Shown here: positions 27,254-36,046 of the stretch, in pieces | Position numbering within the stretch: position 1 is the first letter of the stretch | How the letters are laid out: each line of letters starts with the position of its first letter | From: a virus | IMG/VR virus record: IMGVR_UViG_3300046171_000110 | Coordinates: 26,794-90,793 of that record | Strand: one strand, 5' to 3' | DNA length: 64,000 nt | Position numbers and translations under genes: made by a program | Notes under the pieces: model-generated | Database searches by the model: none | What the model saw: only the letters and a program-made list of their open reading frames with translations | What the model was told of the DNA's origin: nothing

Positions 27254-30107
27254 CTATAATGTCGAAATACTCATGTACGATTGTACTTTGATTAGTGCTA
27301 CCTCTACCTGCTGATTGAGGCTCTATGAATAACTCATCATCATTAACAACCGCAGCATTGGTTCCTGCACCTATGGTAATGCTGTTGGTAGTGACGGCTG
27401 TAACTGTACCTAAATTTGTTCCGTCTGCTTTGTAAATGATGTTGTCTACCGCAACTAATTGATTAGCAGTTCCTCCATCAACTGACATAGCGCCAGTAGT
27501 AGAACTAACATAGCCACCTGAATTATTTATTTTCAAACCTATACGGTTTCTTCTACCATTGGAAGGGTCTCTGAACTTAACGCCAGCAACTTCTGAAAAA
27601 TCATTTGAGCCGACTAGATTAGCCTTCACGAGTACTTTGTGGAAAGTAGAAGAGCGAGATGCTAGTTCAGGCCTAGCCACTCTTATCGCTTGAGGAGTAG
27701 TTTGAGGGCTGTCAGTACTGGTGTTAGGTAGATAATTAGTCGGACAAAGGCTGAAGTCTAGTTGGTCTTCACCTACATTACCTTCTGAGTCTTCGCCCTC
27801 TAAGTCACCGTCATTGAAACCAAACATGTCAGGAGTATCGAAAGTAACCAATCCTCCCGGCGCAACTATACCTAATGGTCTGACTGCAATTGAATCCCTT
27901 ATCAAATCAATAATACGGGTAGAGCCAACAACTGTGCTTACATCAGGTAAGGTTTTACTTACTAACAACTTAGGAGAGCCATCTGTCATTTTGACTATAG
28001 CATTATTAATAGCGGCAGTATTGAAACTGCTGTTGGTTGGCGTTGCTGAAAATACAATTGTTTTCGCAGTGTGGTCTATCTTAGCAGTTTGGTTGGTAAC
28101 TGATGAGAAAGGACTGTGACCGTCAATTGATATTCTGTGAGCAGGTATGATAGCGCCGTCTACTCCGAAAGACTTGACACTCTGCAAAGTAAGGGTGGCA
28201 GTAGAAATATTGGTAGTTAGCCTAGATGTAGCGCCGACATTAAAATGCTCACCTGTTCTATCAATAGCGTTGTAATGAATCTGTACAAACGGAGCATAGT
28301 CATAATCTTCTAACTCAGGTAAGATTAGTGTCGCTATTCTACTTTCTATAGAAGGAATGACTGACTTGATGTTTGTACTAGAATCTGTAGAAGAAACTGA
28401 TTTGAGTAAGAAAGGTTCGGTATCAAATTCTGGACCACCTATCGCCAACAAACCTCTTTGACTTTCGTCTATATCCGCCATGCCATTTTCTACAAATGTA
28501 GATACTCTTGAGGAAGATACTACATCTTTCAAAGCCATTGGTCCATGTTCGTCAAAACTAGACACTATTGAATTTACAGGAATTATATCTTTGATGTTCC
28601 CAAACTGAGGGATGAATGTAGCACTTACAACATCACTGCCCGCATCTAACTTCTTCTCTACTAAATGCGATTCAGTAGGCGGCAATGCTCCCATAAACGG
28701 ATGACTGCTAACATGATTGAGAATATGTCTACCCGTATGACCTATCAAGAAGTCTTGGCCCATATTTGTAGTACTGGCAGAAAACTGGTTGTATTCATGA
28801 GAGTCTATGGCCATGCTCATAGAGAAAACAATACCGTGGTTTTCAAAGTCACTTTCATCAATTATAACTTGCCCTTGTCTTTGTGAAAACTGAGTGCCAC
28901 TACCTTGTGGTTGGAATACATTACCATTTCCACCGTCTACTATACAGTCACCCGTAATTACTACGAACTCACCTGCATCGTGAGCCATTAACAGTCCTCT
29001 TCGACCATTGCTAGAAGCAGCGAAATCAAGATGAATAGATTCGACTACTATGTTACCAGTACTACTGTCTATAGAAATTAATCTAACTCTTTCGGGGGCT
29101 TTATTGGTAGGCTTACCCGTCTTTATATCATAGCCTAAAGGATTTATCAATAGGTTGTAAGGCACCTTTGGAATAGATATGTCACTAGTAGAAGTCGCTG
29201 CATATTTTTTAATGGAGTAATTACCGTGATTTGGAACTTGGGTACTAATAGTAAAGTTGACAAAAGTTAACTCGCTTTGTCCAGTTAACTCTTCTATTAA
29301 GGTCGCTGCTGCTGTAGAACCTATAGAAATTGTAGATTGACTAGTACTCGCTGTCAAAGCAGGTGTAGTGACTCTCGTGGCAATAGGGTTGATAGGCTCT
29401 TCAAACCGCCACAAACCAAGAGTACTATCGCTTTTTATTGGAGCAAAATCACTTCGACCTGACGCTTTTGCACCTGCTGACAGATGTATAGTCTCAAGCG
29501 TTCCTCTGAAATCACCACCTCTACCGCCTAGGAACATCTGGCTTTGTTGAGGTACTAATTGATGCTCTTCTTCTAATGTCTGTTGAACTAACAAGTCGCC
29601 ATTAACATGCATACTCAATACCTTTCTATCGAATGTAACAGTGACATTGAGTAGTTCTCTTGTGCCGTCAGTAAAGGCACTGACATCGTTACTGTCTTCA
29701 TCCGAGCCTAGATTAGAGCCTGTGATTACTGAATTGACTGACGGGAATAGAATACCATCCCAGTAAGCCAAATCACCATTCGCTTTGTTGACAGGCTTGG
29801 CACTAGTCAAAGTGTATACTGAGTCTCTACCAGTGTTCTTGTTCTGTAATCTGATTTCAAAAGTAGCAGGTGCAGGGCTACTTGGTGCACCTACGCTCAG
29901 CCTCATTACATTGTCTTGCTCAAATATTGTACCGCCACAGTCGGGTACGAACCATGTTTCCAAAGTAAATGAATTCATTGTAGTCGGCAACCGCTTGCGC
30001 TCAACAGTCTGCTTGCCGTGTAAGTTAGTGTTGTTAGTCGGTACGAGAACGCTGTCGCTGATACCGTTGAATCTCATACCATATCCTGCATTTATTAGTA
30101 AACTCAT
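27234..30107 (-). CDS. LamG-containing tail protein (957 residues), possible N-terminus of the giant protein
   Basis: Starts at ATG 30107, preferred over GTG 30116 because AGGTG is correctly spaced from it. A LamG/concanavalin-like domain begins almost at the N-terminus (MRFNGISDSVLVPTNNTN, later FTLETWFVPDCGGTIF and VTFDRKVLSMHVNGDLLVQQ) and spans about residues 1-225. The centre is Ser/Thr-rich beta sequence. Near the C-terminus lies the recurrent beta-module (NNSGGYVSSTTGAMSVDGG through DDELFIEP). The frame stops at TAA 27234 just as coding appears to move to the next frame. Position and composition indicate a tail or baseplate adhesin. Confidence 0.78.
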   Translation of the reverse strand: MSLLINAGYGMRFNGISDSVLVPTNNTNLHGKQTVERKRLPTTMNSFTLETWFVPDCGGTIFEQDNVMRLSVGAPSSPAPATFEIRLQNKNTGRDSVYTLTSAKPVNKANGDLAYWDGILFPSVNSVITGSNLGSDEDSNDVSAFTDGTRELLNVTVTFDRKVLSMHVNGDLLVQQTLEEEHQLVPQQSQMFLGGRGGDFRGTLETIHLSAGAKASGRSDFAPIKSDSTLGLWRFEEPINPIATRVTTPALTASTSQSTISIGSTAAATLIEELTGQSELTFVNFTISTQVPNHGNYSIKKYAATSTSDISIPKVPYNLLINPLGYDIKTGKPTNKAPERVRLISIDSSTGNIVVESIHLDFAASSNGRRGLLMAHDAGEFVVITGDCIVDGGNGNVFQPQGSGTQFSQRQGQVIIDESDFENHGIVFSMSMAIDSHEYNQFSASTTNMGQDFLIGHTGRHILNHVSSHPFMGALPPTESHLVEKKLDAGSDVVSATFIPQFGNIKDIIPVNSIVSSFDEHGPMALKDVVSSSRVSTFVENGMADIDESQRGLLAIGGPEFDTEPFLLKSVSSTDSSTNIKSVIPSIESRIATLILPELEDYDYAPFVQIHYNAIDRTGEHFNVGATSRLTTNISTATLTLQSVKSFGVDGAIIPAHRISIDGHSPFSSVTNQTAKIDHTAKTIVFSATPTNSSFNTAAINNAIVKMTDGSPKLLVSKTLPDVSTVVGSTRIIDLIRDSIAVRPLGIVAPGGLVTFDTPDMFGFNDGDLEGEDSEGNVGEDQLDFSLCPTNYLPNTSTDSPQTTPQAIRVARPELASRSSTFHKVLVKANLVGSNDFSEVAGVKFRDPSNGRRNRIGLKINNSGGYVSSTTGAMSVDGGTANQLVAVDNIIYKADGTNLGTVTAVTTNSITIGAGTNAAVVNDDELFIEPQSAGRGSTNQSTIVHEYFDIIEHKSRK

Positions 30108-30108
30108 A

Positions 30109-32109
30109 TCATACACCTATCACATAGTCGGAAGCCATTAATTCGAGATTGAATGCGTAGTAGTTGTTCCCAGCATCATAACGCACATGAAGTTTCTCCG
30201 GTATAATCCTCATACCACCATCGTTACCTCTTGCAGGTTGGTCTGTGAGAGTGACCCACATTTGCTGACCTGCTCCTACTAAGAAGCCAAACACTGCTTC
30301 TATTTCATTTGGTATAATGGGCTCAATAAATTTGTCATACCAATTATCAGGACTTTCATCGCCCGCACCACCATCGCTCATACCCAGTAGTAAATTCTGC
30401 ATAGGTTTGTTAGCAGACCTGTTATTACCCTCTGAGCCCTTGAGATTGGTTTCTATCTCACCAAAGGTCAAGAAGAAATTTCTAGCAACGCCCGTTACAC
30501 CGGAACTCTGCACTAAACTGTCGTAAGGTATCTGTATACCACGAAGCAAATCTGCGTTCCTATTTGAGTTAGAAACCAAACCAACCAAATCTTGTACTTT
30601 GTCACCTGCTGACTTTCTTGACTCAGTAGGCATAGAGTTGGGGGAATGATATTCTACTCCAGTAAATAAATCAGTCAGACCGGGGCTTAGCAGATGAGGA
30701 TGTTGAATAGATAGATTAGGAATATAGTTTTGTTCAAAGAGTAAAAGAACACCCTCTTGTCTTACCGTAAACGCTGATGCCAAGGTTTTATCGCCACTAG
30801 GATTAAACCCTGTTGTTACAGCATCTACCACATTTCCTGATATTTCAAAAGCCTCTTTGATTAAAGTCGCCATTGCTAACGCGGGGTTATTAGCCTCACC
30901 TATATTTTGGATAGGTACGCTAATAACAGCATCGAAATCAGCCACATTGTTAGATGTACCTAGTCTGACTAGACCAGCGTCTCTTAATTTTACAGGATTA
31001 GTCCCACTTGAAACAGTAACTCCAAAATTAGAAAGTCCTGACCATTCGCTATCCACATCAAATTGTAACCTTACACCTGCTCTAGGTATACTGGTAGTAT
31101 TGGTGTTGGTATTGACCAAATCTAAATTAGACCCTATGGCCATAGAACTGTCCCACAACAATCCTGTTATTGGAGGGTTCTCAAGCCAATAACTAGGAAT
31201 CAACTTTATTGTTTGAAATTTAAACATAGACTCTAGGCTTGGTTGATTGTTTACAAATATGCGGCGACCAGACAAAACCTCTGCATCGTTGGCAGCAGTT
31301 AATCCCATGGTAAAAACAGCAGGGTCTCCGTCAACAATAGTAGGGTCATCAATTATGTAGTCTACAAATCCGATACTTTCACCAATGTGATTGAATGCTC
31401 TCAAAGAATAATATATCCTGTCGTTTGTTGCAAGAGCCGTTGCTATATTAGTATCGAATGTTATGTTATTACCAGAAACTGACTGAACGGTTCCTATGAG
31501 AGAGCCGTCTTCCTTAACTAATCTATCACCTGTATTAATGATAACATCAGCGGGTATATTAGTTATAAAGGGTATAGAAAATATAAAACTCACAGTAATA
31601 GTGCTGGCAGAAGTGGCATAGTTAGTACTTGATTTGAACTGCGTAAACGGTCTGACATTTATTTCCTCAGTGTCACTACTCGCTTCTTCGTAATGTGACC
31701 CTACTGGTGCTCTAATAGTAATAGTACTACTTTGACCTTTAAATACATCATTTACTGGTAACCAAGTATCTTCTGATATAACGGAGCCGCCAATGAATGG
31801 GCGTGAAGGAAAGTGAAAAGAGTTTTTTCGAGTAGGTAATATTGCTCCAAAATTGATTGCGCTTCTCATTGGCCGATTGTCAAAATTAACACTACCGCCA
31901 TTAGTGTTGAGACCTTCATCATCTACAAATATACCGTTGATATCTATCTTAATGGATGGCACATTCGTGTCTACAGCAAATCTTTGTAAGAAATTATTAG
32001 GTGTAGGGAAAGCGCTGACATTTCTATTGATTGACATGTCTATGCTTTGTGCGACCAAATCAATCTGGTCGTGTGCATTTGCTAGTGTAAGTCTGATTGG
32101 TATAGCCAT
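30109..32109 (-). CDS. Tail/baseplate protein, paralogue of the upstream gene (no LamG insert)
   Basis: A 666-residue protein with a GAGGTGATAAA leader. It resembles its upstream neighbour at both ends and in the middle: an IPIRLTLAN start with a VSAFPTPN turn and an INGIFVDDEG segment, a KSAGDKVQDLVGLVSNSN motif followed by RGIQIPYDSL and NFFLTF, and a YAFNLELMASDYVIG ending. It also contains the recurrent beta-module (GDRLVKEDGSLIGTVQSV to NDRIYYSL). It has no LamG domain. The two genes probably arose by tandem duplication and likely form repeated or stacked parts of the tail. Confidence 0.72.
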   Translation of the reverse strand: MAIPIRLTLANAHDQIDLVAQSIDMSINRNVSAFPTPNNFLQRFAVDTNVPSIKIDINGIFVDDEGLNTNGGSVNFDNRPMRSAINFGAILPTRKNSFHFPSRPFIGGSVISEDTWLPVNDVFKGQSSTITIRAPVGSHYEEASSDTEEINVRPFTQFKSSTNYATSASTITVSFIFSIPFITNIPADVIINTGDRLVKEDGSLIGTVQSVSGNNITFDTNIATALATNDRIYYSLRAFNHIGESIGFVDYIIDDPTIVDGDPAVFTMGLTAANDAEVLSGRRIFVNNQPSLESMFKFQTIKLIPSYWLENPPITGLLWDSSMAIGSNLDLVNTNTNTTSIPRAGVRLQFDVDSEWSGLSNFGVTVSSGTNPVKLRDAGLVRLGTSNNVADFDAVISVPIQNIGEANNPALAMATLIKEAFEISGNVVDAVTTGFNPSGDKTLASAFTVRQEGVLLLFEQNYIPNLSIQHPHLLSPGLTDLFTGVEYHSPNSMPTESRKSAGDKVQDLVGLVSNSNRNADLLRGIQIPYDSLVQSSGVTGVARNFFLTFGEIETNLKGSEGNNRSANKPMQNLLLGMSDGGAGDESPDNWYDKFIEPIIPNEIEAVFGFLVGAGQQMWVTLTDQPARGNDGGMRIIPEKLHVRYDAGNNYYAFNLELMASDYVIGV

Positions 32110-32118
32110 TTTATCACC

Positions 32119-34653
32119 TCATAGAATTATATCAGCCGCTATGAACATCAGACTAAATTCATAAGCCTTCATCTCAGCATCCCTGTTGACATTGAAATCA
32201 CTAATCAAGCCACTGATACCGTTCTTTTCATGTCCTTCGGAAATGTGAGAAAAGTCACGGCTTGCATGAATAGTGTTGACGCTTGACATTTTATCCGATG
32301 TCTTTGCGTTATTGGTAGTCAAAAAGAAATTTCTTTGAGCGACTTCTGAGTCAAGAGTATCCTTCCCTTTAGTTGCTAGTGAATTGTAAGGTATCTGTAT
32401 ACCCCTAATATAGTCACCTTTGTCATCATCATTATTATAGACAGTTTGTTGAACGAACCCTGTGGTTACATCCAATACACTGTCAATAAAGGCAGACTTG
32501 CTATTTTGTATGTTCAAAAAGTTGTTACTGTTAGCCAATATACCAAACAAATCTTGTACTTTATCACCAGCACTCTTGACCTTTTTACCAGCCTTTCCAC
32601 CAGAAAAGTCTTGGATAACAGGTATTTGACCCGCACCTAGGTTTGTAACAATCTTGTTTTTCTGACCAAGGGAAGTTGCATATTTTTGTGTAATTGCGAG
32701 CCTAGCGTTATGCCCGTTATACGATTCCGATAGCGCTACAGAATATACATTATCCATTGTGGGAGCAGTATTAGATTTGTCTATATCCCTACCTAGACGC
32801 ATATAATCAGCCGTCAGTGCTTTAGATAGTAAGAATGCTATGTATTCGTCTGTCCTTGTAATGTCAGAGCCATGAGTAGTATTTCTTGCACTACCGTCTT
32901 GGAAGTTAGGGTGAGTAGGTCCTACTGCGTCTTCTGACAAATTACCACGCACATAAGTATCTGCGTTGTTGATTGGTAAAACAATAACTGGGGCAACATC
33001 AGTGCCCACAAAATTAGCGTTACCGTAATCAACTGGCTCAATAAAGATGTAATCGTTATCAGCATGAGTGCCACCTGTTTTGTTGAAATGAACAGTAATT
33101 GTACTAGATGTCACAGACACTACTTCTCCGTAATAATCTTCTCCACCACTAGTTTGTCTAGTCGGATAACCTGTTTCACTTGCACTAAAAGTGATTCTGT
33201 GACCGCGGGGAGATGATGTTTCAAACCAAGTGCGAGGGTCTCCGTCAACTGTAATGGTGGATACTAATGTGTTAGGAGGACTGCCCTGATTTATTCTCAT
33301 GCTGTTTATAGCCTGTTGAGTAGTAGCCCTTCTTCTTTGGTTAAGGAAGCCGTATGATTCTACTTTTGAACCAAGTAACTTATTGTCAAAGACTACTCTA
33401 ATATGTTCGACTTGATTTGAGTAGCGACCTGTTCCTGAATATTTGCCCATAATTAAATTCAAACCATATTTCCTAGCAAGGTAACCTTCTACATTTTGTC
33501 TATCATCGTCAGATAAAACAGAATTGTAAATTAACACCTCATAGATGTCACCCTTGAAATAATTACTACCGTCGTAACCTATCCTCAAAACACCACTTGA
33601 TGCCCCTGTATAATCTACGCCAGAAGTTTCTGTACCTACATTCGCTCCGTTGAAAAATATTTTTACCCTATCTGATATATTGTTAGAATCAGTATCTTCC
33701 ATGGTGTACGCAAACAAGGCAGCGTCGTGCCTTCTAAGGTTGATTTTAAATGGATTGGAGTTTTGATTGTCGGCACCGCCTGTATCTATCCATCTAGCAG
33801 TAAAGTTGGAATTAGTCGCCAAACTCTGCACATCTAAAGATAAGCCGTAACCGTTTGTAGCAGAGTCAAGAATTGGTTTATCTCCCGTATCCGTAGCCCT
33901 TGCTACTACAAATATTGTAAATTCATTAGAGTTTAAGTTAGTAGCGAATGGTATTTCTAAGTAGTCGTTAGTACCGTCAAAGAAAACACCTGTTTTACCA
34001 TTAACCCCGTTTTCTCTTAATAATGGTTTATTAGCCGCAGTGGGTTGAGTAGCATTTCTAGCAAATCCGCTAGCATCTGTCCAAGTCCCATCAGAGTAAT
34101 TTTCACCTTTCAACCAAAGTTGTAGATTTGTTTTGCTTGGATTGTCAAGTGCTTGATTTTGTTCTACCCAATAAGCCACAGGAAAATCGATGTATCTGGT
34201 TTGCCAATCGTCTAACACGGTGTTACCAAGTGCAGGTATAACTAAAGGAGTACTAGGTCTACTTATGCCACCTCCTAATCCCAACCCTTTGCCTGATTCT
34301 TTGGCTCCTCTACCAGTTTGCTCGTCGCTGCTTTTCTTCTGATTGTAGATGCTCTTTTCCTTTTCAGACATACCCCCGCCTTTTCCGGCGTTTGGATTTT
34401 CTGTTATGAGTGATTGTGGTTGGTAAAAATCGATTACTGCTTGAGACTGTACTGTTTCTTCTTGACCTGTTTCGTCAGTAAATACACCTTGTACTTCGAT
34501 AGCAACAGTCGCTTGATTCAAATCTATACCCATCTTCTTTGCATCAAAGAAAGGAATACCAAAGTTACTCACTTGTCTTTCTACTACTATGTCTACACTA
34601 GTTGCGTTAAGAGAGATTGTTTCACCGTTCTCTTGAACAAGGCGAATAGGCAT
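32119..34653 (-). CDS. Tail/baseplate protein with inserted LamG-like domain, paralogue of downstream gene
   Basis: An 844-residue protein. ATG 34653 is chosen for its GGGAGAGAGA leader and because the MPIRLVQENG start matches the paralogue; GTG 34695 would overlap the previous gene. After the shared N-terminal domain (VSNFGIPFFDAKKMGIDLNQ, GVFTDETG) a LamG-like domain occupies about residues 169-399 (LQLWLKGENYSDGTW to EVLIYNSVLSDDDRQNVEGY). Then come the recurrent beta-module and the KSAGDKVQDLFGILANSN / RGIQIPYNSL / RNFFLT set shared with the next gene, ending AYEFSLMFIAADIIL. The LamG domain closely resembles the one in the giant protein. Confidence 0.75.
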   Translation of the reverse strand: MPIRLVQENGETISLNATSVDIVVERQVSNFGIPFFDAKKMGIDLNQATVAIEVQGVFTDETGQEETVQSQAVIDFYQPQSLITENPNAGKGGGMSEKEKSIYNQKKSSDEQTGRGAKESGKGLGLGGGISRPSTPLVIPALGNTVLDDWQTRYIDFPVAYWVEQNQALDNPSKTNLQLWLKGENYSDGTWTDASGFARNATQPTAANKPLLRENGVNGKTGVFFDGTNDYLEIPFATNLNSNEFTIFVVARATDTGDKPILDSATNGYGLSLDVQSLATNSNFTARWIDTGGADNQNSNPFKINLRRHDAALFAYTMEDTDSNNISDRVKIFFNGANVGTETSGVDYTGASSGVLRIGYDGSNYFKGDIYEVLIYNSVLSDDDRQNVEGYLARKYGLNLIMGKYSGTGRYSNQVEHIRVVFDNKLLGSKVESYGFLNQRRRATTQQAINSMRINQGSPPNTLVSTITVDGDPRTWFETSSPRGHRITFSASETGYPTRQTSGGEDYYGEVVSVTSSTITVHFNKTGGTHADNDYIFIEPVDYGNANFVGTDVAPVIVLPINNADTYVRGNLSEDAVGPTHPNFQDGSARNTTHGSDITRTDEYIAFLLSKALTADYMRLGRDIDKSNTAPTMDNVYSVALSESYNGHNARLAITQKYATSLGQKNKIVTNLGAGQIPVIQDFSGGKAGKKVKSAGDKVQDLFGILANSNNFLNIQNSKSAFIDSVLDVTTGFVQQTVYNNDDDKGDYIRGIQIPYNSLATKGKDTLDSEVAQRNFFLTTNNAKTSDKMSSVNTIHASRDFSHISEGHEKNGISGLISDFNVNRDAEMKAYEFSLMFIAADIIL

Positions 34654-34672
34654 TCTCTCTCCCGGCTTCAAA

Positions 34673-35083
34673 TCAACCACTCCTGTTGAAACCACTTTGT
34701 GTTAATGAGCCGCCAATCTTAGATTTGAGTTCTTTAGTAACCATGGCGCTTATTTCTTTGGCTAAAGTACGCTTGTCTGTTTTGTCGGTAACTCCACTGA
34801 CATCTATCTTTAGATTGACTGTTACATTAGTCTCTTGATTTACTCCACCGCCTGTTACAGGTGATGCTGTTTCGCCTATACTTTGCTGCATTGGCTCGGT
34901 CTTACTCATGTCTCTAAGAGACTTAGTTAAATCAATTGTATTCGTTTTGGTCATAGCCATTGATTTAGTGAACTTGTCCATTTGTTGCTGCAAAGCCTGC
35001 ATGTTCTCTTTAGCAGTTTTGCTGTATTCACTAAAGTTTTTCATGGATTCTACTGTCCTTGGGTCTATGTTATCGTCTACCAT
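34673..35083 (-). CDS. Short coiled-coil protein, tape-measure-like C-terminus
   Basis: A 136-residue protein with a GGGGTGAAAA leader. Residues about 10-65 form a heptad-like coiled coil (YSKTAKENMQALQQQMDKFT). The second half (VTVNLKIDVSGVTDKTDKRT then AKEISAMVTKELKSKIGG) has the beta-strand plus helix ending often seen at the C-termini of tape measure proteins. It follows the chaperone-like genes, which is where a tape measure gene is expected, but it is far shorter than a normal one. It could be a minimal tape measure, or a tail hub component. Confidence 0.55.
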   Translation of the reverse strand: MVDDNIDPRTVESMKNFSEYSKTAKENMQALQQQMDKFTKSMAMTKTNTIDLTKSLRDMSKTEPMQQSIGETASPVTGGGVNQETNVTVNLKIDVSGVTDKTDKRTLAKEISAMVTKELKSKIGGSLTQSGFNRSG

Positions 35084-35090
35084 TATTTTT

Positions 35091-35294
35091 TCACCCCATC
35101 ATCACTTCAAGTATACTAAACTTAGAATCTTGCTTGAATAACATTGTATATCCACATTCATTACAACTGATTGCGTTGTATTTTTTATTTGAATAATTGA
35201 ATAAACGACTCCACTTACCTTGCATGATTACAATGTCATTCTCCATATTCTGACTGTTACAAACTAAACATATCAAGTTATTCATTTCATTCAC
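35091..35294 (-). CDS. Small zinc-ribbon protein in tail module
   Basis: 67 residues with CLVC near the N-terminus and CNEC (ISCNECGYTMLF) about 35 residues later, the spacing of a zinc ribbon. It overlaps the upstream gene by 4 nt, so it is expressed with tail genes. It could bind DNA or act as a minor tail protein. Function unknown. Confidence 0.65.
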   Translation of the reverse strand: MNEMNNLICLVCNSQNMENDIVIMQGKWSRLFNYSNKKYNAISCNECGYTMLFKQDSKFSILEVMMG

Positions 35295-35494
35295 TCCGTC
35301 ATAGCCACTAAGTCGTAGCCCAAATAAACTGCGCCTTCGGCAGCCTGCTCTTCACCTTGCATAGCCTGAGCCCAGTAAAGAAGTTGCTTGGCATCATCTA
35401 TGTTCAAGTGTCTCACATCCTGTAGTGTCATATTGTAGTGTGTCATCAGTAAATATTCCATTGCTTGTTTCTGATAGCGAAGCCGGTCACTCAC
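35291..35494 (-). CDS. Small helical protein, candidate tail-assembly chaperone partner
   Basis: 67 residues starting at GTG 35494 behind GGGAGA, overlapping the upstream stop by 4 nt (GTGA). The sequence is mainly helical (YQKQAMEYLLMTHYNMTLQD, DDAKQLLYWAQAMQG). In tailed phages, two small proteins between the tail tube and tape measure are usually assembly chaperones; order and size fit here. No slippery-site fusion is evident: the genes simply overlap. The assignment is by position and is tentative. Confidence 0.55.
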   Translation of the reverse strand: MSDRLRYQKQAMEYLLMTHYNMTLQDVRHLNIDDAKQLLYWAQAMQGEEQAAEGAVYLGYDLVAMTE

Positions 35495-35826
35495 AGGTCT
35501 CCCGTTGATGAAGAACTTGATTTGTCCGACTTCGCTGGCCGAAAAACTAACCAGTCCATGACCTGACTTGGGTCTGGTAAAAGGCTAGTAAGTTTATTGC
35601 CATCTTCTGGAGACAGGCCCTCTATGTCAATTTCTATAGATTGCCCATCTGGATTTGTGTAACTGAGCCAGTGGCTAAAAGCATGTCGCCAGTAGTCCGA
35701 AAAGTCTAGGCTACCGTGAGTCATCAGCGGGGCTACTTTCTGTATATGGTAAAAGGTCAGTCGCCGCTTACTAACTTCTATTGGTTTGCCGTCTATCGTT
35801 ATCTTACTCTTGTTCTCCTGTGACAT
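35491..35826 (-). CDS. Candidate tail-assembly chaperone
   Basis: 111 residues. A short N-terminal beta part (KITIDGKPIEVSKRRLTFYH) is followed by a helical region with DYWRHAFSHWL and a C-terminal Ser-rich tail. A beta start followed by helices is typical of tail-assembly chaperones (gpG-like), and the gene lies between the tail tube and tape-measure positions. It overlaps the upstream gene by 23 nt and the downstream one by 4 nt. Family assignment by eye is not secure. Confidence 0.55.
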   Translation of the reverse strand: MSQENKSKITIDGKPIEVSKRRLTFYHIQKVAPLMTHGSLDFSDYWRHAFSHWLSYTNPDGQSIEIDIEGLSPEDGNKLTSLLPDPSQVMDWLVFRPAKSDKSSSSSTGDL

Positions 35827-36037
35827 ACTTACTCACTTCCTCATCGGATAGTGCCTCTTCCGAGGGGCTATCCTCCAGTTTCAGGTGAGCGAATGGGTTA
35901 TCACTGGCTCGCCCTGCTTCTGGGTCGAAGAGGTATTCTCCACCCTCTTCCTCTTCTTCTTGTAGATTCTCATTTATTTGCTTGTGAAAAACTGCTTCCA
36001 ATACTGCATTCATAGACCGTCTAATTCTCATCGGCAT
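35804..36037 (-). CDS. Small acidic protein after the tail tube gene
   Basis: 77 residues with a strong GAGGAGATAAT leader. A basic N-terminal helix (MPMRIRRSMNAVLEAVFHKQ) is followed by a very acidic, probably disordered region with five consecutive Glu. Position just after the tail tube gene suggests a tail-assembly factor working with the next gene, which it overlaps by 23 nt. No family recognised. Confidence 0.6.
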   Translation of the reverse strand: MPMRIRRSMNAVLEAVFHKQINENLQEEEEEGGEYLFDPEAGRASDNPFAHLKLEDSPSEEALSDEEVSKYVTGEQE

Positions 36038-36046
36038 ATTATCTCC

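Noticed and set aside
35291-36037. Programmed frameshift fusing two tail chaperones
   Set aside because: The small genes each have their own leader and start, and no clear slippery heptamer was seen near the overlaps.
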